From: Podospora bellae-mahoneyi
Lineage: Eukaryota; Ascomycota; Sordariomycetes; Sordariales; Podosporaceae
Assembly (NCBI RefSeq): GCF_035222275.1
Contig: NC_085885.1
Location: 992,001 to 1,056,000 of the forward strand
Reading direction: 5' to 3'
DNA length: 64,000 nt
Program-made: the position numbers and the translations under genes
Shown here: piece by piece, positions 59,412 to 64,000 of the stretch
Position numbering within the stretch: the first letter of the stretch is position 1
How the letters are laid out: the number at the start of each line of letters is the position of its first letter
Notes under the pieces: generated by a model
Databases searched by the model: none
What the model was told of the DNA's origin: nothing
Seen by the model: only the letters and a program-made list of their open reading frames with translations

Positions 59412-59463
59412 CTGGGGATTAAATCATGTGATGTGAATCCGGGGTGTCGATCCAGGCCTGGGG
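59412..59463 (+). promoter_or_regulatory. Cluster of three CreA/Cre1-like sites
   Basis: Three SYGGRG matches on the plus strand lie within 52 nt: CTGGGG at 59412-59417, CCGGGG at 59439-59444, CTGGGG at 59458-59463. CreA/Cre1 represses plant-polymer-degrading genes on glucose and acts best at clustered sites. The context (esterase promoter, 183-234 nt before the start) fits. Confidence 0.45.
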
Positions 59464-59529
59464 ATCATGGGGGTATGGAAAGGGGATTAATGGGGGGTGG
59501 TGAGTAGGAGGGACGGGTAAGCGAAAGAG

Positions 59530-59535
59530 TATAAA
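59530..59535 (+). promoter_or_regulatory. TATA-like box of the esterase gene
   Basis: TATAAA lies 111-116 nt before the esterase start codon, a usual place for an inducible fungal promoter. Confidence 0.5.
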
Positions 59536-59645
59536 GTGACAGGTCTTGACCGCAGGAGATTTCTTTCTGCTGGGAGGATATCATCGTCATCCTCCCCACT
59601 CTATTCTTTTCGTTTCAACCTCAATTGAATCACCGACGGTCAGCC

Positions 59646-60980
59646 ATGGCTTGGTCGATGTCGACTCTAGTCCGGCTTGTTGCCCTGGCTGCTGGGGGTG
59701 TTATGGGAGCGCAGTTGACGGCTGTGACTTATCCTAATAATGCTACTAGTAAGCCGCAGATGTGAGTTTTTTCCTCTGTCTCTTCACTACTTATGGTGTG
59801 CGTGGTTGGGTTGTTTTTGGCCCTCCACCAAGCAGCCTTTGTTTAACGTGGTCATGATGGCTGTGGTCTCCTTTTTTCTTTTTTTTTTCTTTTTTTCCTT
59901 TTCCACGGAGGGGAATAGGATGTGAGAGACTTTGGTTTAGGTCGTTGAGTGATGGGAACCCAGAGGGTGAAGGTGGAAAGGAGGGAAGGAAGGTGGGGGA
60001 GGTTTTGTCTGGTAAAATTTGGGAGCTGATGATAAATTTGGCAACAGGCACGTCTACGTCCCTGACAAGCCCTGGTCCGGTCAGGGAAAAGGACCGCTGG
60101 TTGTCGCGATCCACTCCTGCCAGAGCTCCGGGCCGAGTTATTTTAATAATGCAAAGATCCCTTGGAGGCAAGGGAGTGACAGGAAGGGGTATGTCACTGT
60201 CTGGCCTAGCAGTCCCAACAATGGGGGTTGGTGAGTCTTCTCTCTCTCTCTCTCACACACACTCTCTCTCTCTCTCACTCTCTCTTCCCCCCCTTTTGTC
60301 TTCCCAATCTGACGATCGAAGCTGGGATGTGAGCTCGAAGAGATCCTTGGTCAGGAACGGAGGTGGTGACAGCCACGCGATTGCAAACATGATCCTCTAC
60401 GCCATCGAAAAGTACAACATTGACAAGGAAAAAGTTTTTGTCACGGGGGGTTCGTCGGGGGGGATGATGAGCAATGTCATGGCGGCTGCGTATCCTGATT
60501 TGATCAGGGCTGTTTCGCTTTATAGCGGGGTGCCGGCGGGTTGTTTTGTTAGTAGTGGAGGGGGAGTGGCGCAGTGGAATAATAGTTGTAGTGGGGGGCA
60601 GAGTAGAGCTTCTGTTGAGCAGTGGTATGTTTCCCCCTTTCTGTTCTCTTCAAACGTGGGATGCTTATATGGATGACAGGGGGAACGTGGTGAGAGCAAT
60701 GTACCCAGGGTATACCGGTCCTAGACCCAGGATGCAGGTCTGGCATGGCAGTGCTGATGGGACTCTGAGCCCGAACAACTACCAGGAGACGATCAAGCAG
60801 TGGACGAATGTGTTTGGGTTGAGCCAGACGCCGACGAGCACGGTGCAGAATTTCCCGGAGAGGAACTACAGGACAGAGAACTATGGGACGGAGGGGATGT
60901 TGCAGGGGATTTGGGCGCAAGGGGTGGGGCATAGTGTTCCGAGTAATTTGACGGCTAGTGAGCAGTGGTTTGGGATTTAG
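59646..60980 (+). CDS. Secreted CE1-family esterase (acetylxylan esterase type)
   Basis: Four exons (59646..59761, 60048..60230, 60322..60624, 60680..60980) encode 300 aa. A signal peptide is clear (a hydrophobic core LVRLVALAAGGVMG before AQL). The alpha/beta-hydrolase fold matches the PHB-depolymerase/CE1 esterase group: oxyanion segment LVVAIHSCQSSG, nucleophile serine in VTGGSSGGMM, aspartate in WHGSADGTLSP, histidine in GVGHSVPS. Such enzymes remove acetyl (or feruloyl) groups from xylan outside the cell. No carbohydrate-binding module is attached. Introns are 286, 91 and 55 nt. The first contains a long T-run and the second a TC/CA-rich run and a GAAG acceptor. All joins keep phase, restoring PNNGGCWDVSS and EQWGNVVRAMYPGYTG. 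Feruloyl esterase activity is an alternative. Confidence 0.92.
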
Positions 60981-62883
60981 GGGGGTGATGTGAGGTGTTG
61001 GTGAGGTGGATGGAGATGTTGGTCGTGGAAGAGGCGATGGGTGGTTGGAGAGTATGAAGCAGTGTTTGGTGATGTGTTGGTTGTTTGGGAAAAGAGCTGT
61101 TGCTGGTCGGTAGGGTAGGCAGCTCGATGAATCAAAACAGAAACAACTAAGAAAACAAAGTATAGCCCAAAATTCAATACCAAAAAGTAGCTTTACCACG
61201 GACTCGAACCAGGCAGTGCCGGCGCCAGCGCTGTGGGTTGACTTCGCCCTGACATAGGTACTATGGGTTAACTGAGGCAACCGCTCGAGACCGCCACCCT
61301 AGGCCATTTGGACATTGATATTTTGTTGAGGATCTGTGTTATGGGCTGCGCTCCTGCTTTGTCCGGATGGTGGGACTCGATCGTTTCTGCCATTTTGACT
61401 TGACTTGGTTTTCGAAGGTTGCACTTTCCTTTGCTGAATCTTTAAGTCGAGAGTTGTCAGCTCCGTCCAATGAGGAGTAACGACTCTTGTCGACTATCTG
61501 ACCTATGCTTGACGCACCGATACTCAGGTAGGGTTGAGAAGCTGTTTATTTTCTTCATGATTGATTGAAGGTGGGCTTATCACTTCTGACAACTTATGGC
61601 ACACCATGTTTAAATGAAGACTCCCCCTCGGGTTTAGCGGAAATCGCTCGGCCGTCACCGTCGGGGAATCGACTGGCGGAAAGTTGAGTGCTACACCAAC
61701 TCGAACGGAGTCTATTGTCCGAGGTATGTGTGTGTACAGCCCCATGCGAATGTTGGCTAGCGGTTACCCGAGTATCAAAATCTGGATTGGGAAACTAAAT
61801 CAAGAGCCATGATATGTCTACCGACAGACTTTTCTCGGAAACCCTGTGTCGTGATGAGAGCTGGTGACGCAGACTTGAGCCAGCTCGCTGTCGAACAACA
61901 TGTAGCTAGGCTCTCCCAGAAGCATAGGTTTGCCAGAATCTATTGATCCATCATAGCCTATCGACCCCAACTAACAGGTGCATCTTGAAGCTGCCAGTGT
62001 TATGATTACCTAATAATTACCTACTGATACTAATTTGGCCCTTGGATACAACAAGCACTATAGGAGCACCATAGGAGCACCATAACGAACACATAACTCA
62101 CCACAGCCCAAACCGAGAACTTAGCAGTTCGCGCATCCATGTTTGCTGTCCAGTTGCAAGACATTGGCCAAGGAATACACACAACCACCAACTGTTAGTA
62201 AGGTCATCTGTTCCATTACCCCTTGGAAACCCCCAATGTACCTCTAGGGTTACTAGCAAGTTACAATCAGAGATTTGACGCTCGAAAATTGTGTCCACAA
62301 CCGATGAAATGGGAACATACGAGATGGTCAACTTCGTCAATATTTATTGCATCTTGACCACAACATCGATACCTGATTTCTGATGATACTTTCGACATCC
62401 AGCGCATAGAAGACATGAAAGTCAAGCTACCACTAATGTGAACCATTTCCTCGAAGGTTCTTATTATGAAGCCATTGTGCCACATAACGGATTGATCGTG
62501 AGTTCAACCTTGCTATGAAGTTTCGCGAAGCAGTGCGGTCACCTCCTGGTTATCTGGTATGGCTTGATCAGTGTAACCGATTACACAGCGTCGAGATATA
62601 GCAGCCTTTCTGGAACTGGTTCGTTTTCGGTCTCGGAACACCAACATCATACTGTTCTTTACCTAGTCAAGCATTGTCTTGTCACCTTCTCTCTGTTATG
62701 AGCCGTTTTAGGTATGCCTCATTGAAACCAAAACCACACAGTACACTCTTCTCTTATATGTGAGGCAAATAGGGCAACATTCGTGACTGCCATCCTTCCA
62801 AGATTCATTCCATACTTTGGTAGTAACCAGGCACGGAAGGATGCCCCAGGCTCGATTTTTAATCAATCAATCAATCAATCAAC

Positions 62884-62915
<32 letters not shown>

Positions 62916-64000
62916 TAAGCAAGTACAAATAGTTAATAGACAGTCTTTTCAGTCTCTTTTTAGCTGCTCTAAGCAGCTTATCTATCACTTATAATTTTGG
63001 ACCTGAAATCATCAGAGGCGATCTTGGCCAGTGTTTAATAAGCTTTAAGCATGCGTCTGTCCAACAATAGAGGAGGATTCACCTAGAAGCCTGATAAGCT
63101 CGTTTTGATATTATCTAGTATAGCAGACCCGAAACCAAATTTCTCTGAGCTGAAAGTGTGGATCTGGTTCAGCTAATTCAGAAACAACACGATGTGCGTC
63201 TCCAGCCCAGATAATCCCAGACACCGTTTTCTCGATTAAAGTAACTGGAGGAACATACAACCAGCTTGGTGACTGTTTGAAAGGGATTTCCTTCAACAAA
63301 CGGTAATAGTCTGGTCGAAATCGAAGTTTTGTGGCTGATTTGTTTGATTTTTATCTTGAGCAAGGCGAGGCTGTCGTTTGTGGCCTCGGAGGCGCACTAA
63401 CAAAGCCATCGTGACTAACTCGGGTTTGAAGCTCCGAGACAAGCAAGATTTAGCAAGATATCAGTAATTATAGTGTCACGAGATTCTTCCTAATCTTGGT
63501 GTTTTTTGCTTGATGTGTCCTTCCCGGCAAAAGTCTTCCATGATGGGCAGACGAACTGTCAAGCTCATTGTCGGCAGGATGGTTTCCACCACCACTGTCA
63601 ACCATGCCCTTACCCACTGGCTCCATCATCTATTGTCAAACCAGCAAGTCGGTAAACATTCTTTGTGCTAAGTTGTCTGCCCCTTGACCCGTGTTGCACG
63701 CGTCATTCAGGGGTTTAATCTACATGCTGCCGCCCTGGTATAATGTCTCCAGTCCTTCATGCCTATCGGTCTCGAATCCCAGGACCAAATTACTGCTGGG
63801 CCTGGCCATTCTGAAAACGAGTAGCTGCCTTCAGTCGGTTGTTTTCGCAAATATCTTGCAGTCCGTTCCTCGAGGTTGAGCGGCAGGTGGCCAAGCGGAT
63901 TCCGACCTTACAGCCTACCACAACCCACACCCAACCCTGAACCTCCCTCAACTAGCCTGCTTTGTGTCATGAGATCTGATCCTGCGACATATTAACAATT
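60981..64000. other. Gene-free right end
   Basis: No coding region is supported over 3.0 kb. Composition is visibly more AT-rich than elsewhere and open frames are very short. It holds an (AATC)n microsatellite at 62861-62914, a tRNA B-box-like stretch near 61200 and a tRNA A-box-like stretch at 63888-63899, neither of which folds as a full tRNA. It could be decayed DNA, but I recognise no parent gene or transposon. Confidence 0.55.
62861..62914. repeat. (AATC)n tetranucleotide microsatellite
   Basis: About 13 tandem AATC units, with two AACC variants in the middle (62881-62888). Confidence 0.92.

Larger units (their letters stand above)
59031..59645. other. ATP2-esterase spacer (esterase promoter)
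   Basis: This 615-nt tandem spacer carries a cluster of carbon-repressor-like and xylanase-activator-like motifs and a TATA-like box, listed separately. Confidence 0.5.

Noticed and set aside
61195-61310. tRNA-like sequence on the minus strand with a perfect B box (GGTTCGAGTCC)
   Set aside because: The T stem has a mismatch and no matching acceptor strand or D arm could be found.
62861-62914. Possible CRISPR-like or satellite array
   Set aside because: It is a simple AATC microsatellite with no spacers.
60981-64000. Possible repeat-mutated (RIP) transposon relic, suggested by AT-richness and lack of open frames
   Set aside because: I could identify no transposon protein remnants, terminal repeats or second copy. 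A dinucleotide index would be needed.

Overview
The window is nuclear DNA of a filamentous ascomycete, most likely a Sordariomycete of the Sordariales type (Podospora/Neurospora relatives). The signs are intron-containing genes with short introns (mostly 47-110 nt) using GTRNGT donors and CTRAY branch sites, C-ending codons in highly expressed genes, an ATP synthase beta subunit of 519 aa, a fungal zinc-cluster regulator, a Mus7/Mms22 repair protein and a secreted family-1 carbohydrate esterase. I saw no prokaryotic, viral or transposon genes. Exon joins below were worked out by hand from reading phase and splice motifs.

Layout. 1-2.6 kb: no recognisable gene. 2.6-4.6 kb: a short RGS-domain protein (minus), followed in the same frame, after one TAG, by a further open stretch that may be a separate small gene. 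4.6-14.8 kb: about 10 kb without a recognisable gene. 14.8-21.4 kb: MUS7 (minus). 22.6-23.4 kb: COX5 (plus). 25.4-27.5 kb: GUT2 (plus). 27.9 kb: tRNA-Trp(CCA) (minus). 28.3-31.6 kb: mitochondrial AAA ATPase (plus). 32.1-34.0 kb: triose-phosphate-transporter-family protein (minus). 34.8-36.7 kb: SF3B2/Cus1 (plus). 37.0-38.5 kb: ORC5 (minus). 39.2-41.1 kb: Zn2Cys6 factor (plus). 42.1-45.3 kb: KGD1 (minus). 46.5-48.5 kb: TFB1 (plus). 49.1-50.4 kb: CIA1 (minus). 50.9-52.7 kb: MCX1 (minus). 53.8-56.1 kb: glycogen branching enzyme (plus). 56.9-59.0 kb: ATP2 (plus). 59.6-61.0 kb: acetylxylan-esterase-type CE1 enzyme (plus). 61.0-64.0 kb: no recognisable gene, visibly more AT-rich, with an (AATC)n microsatellite.

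Function. These are mostly core eukaryotic genes. Six of them act in mitochondria (COX5, GUT2, the AAA ATPase, KGD1, MCX1, ATP2) and cover the TCA cycle, the glycerol-3-phosphate shuttle, respiration, ATP synthesis and protein quality control. Others serve DNA replication and repair (ORC5, MUS7), transcription and splicing (TFB1, SF3B2), Fe-S assembly (CIA1), glycogen synthesis and plant cell-wall breakdown. Nothing resembles an operon or a secondary-metabolite cluster.

I did not find a clear new biological system. The observations I rate highest are: purine-rich (G/A) blocks at the 3' ends of about ten coding regions, often after a pyrimidine-rich block; an apparently inactive first AAA module in the mitochondrial AAA ATPase; the microexon structure of ATP2; a 63-nt stop-free intron in SF3B2; and the open frame continuing past the RGS stop codon.
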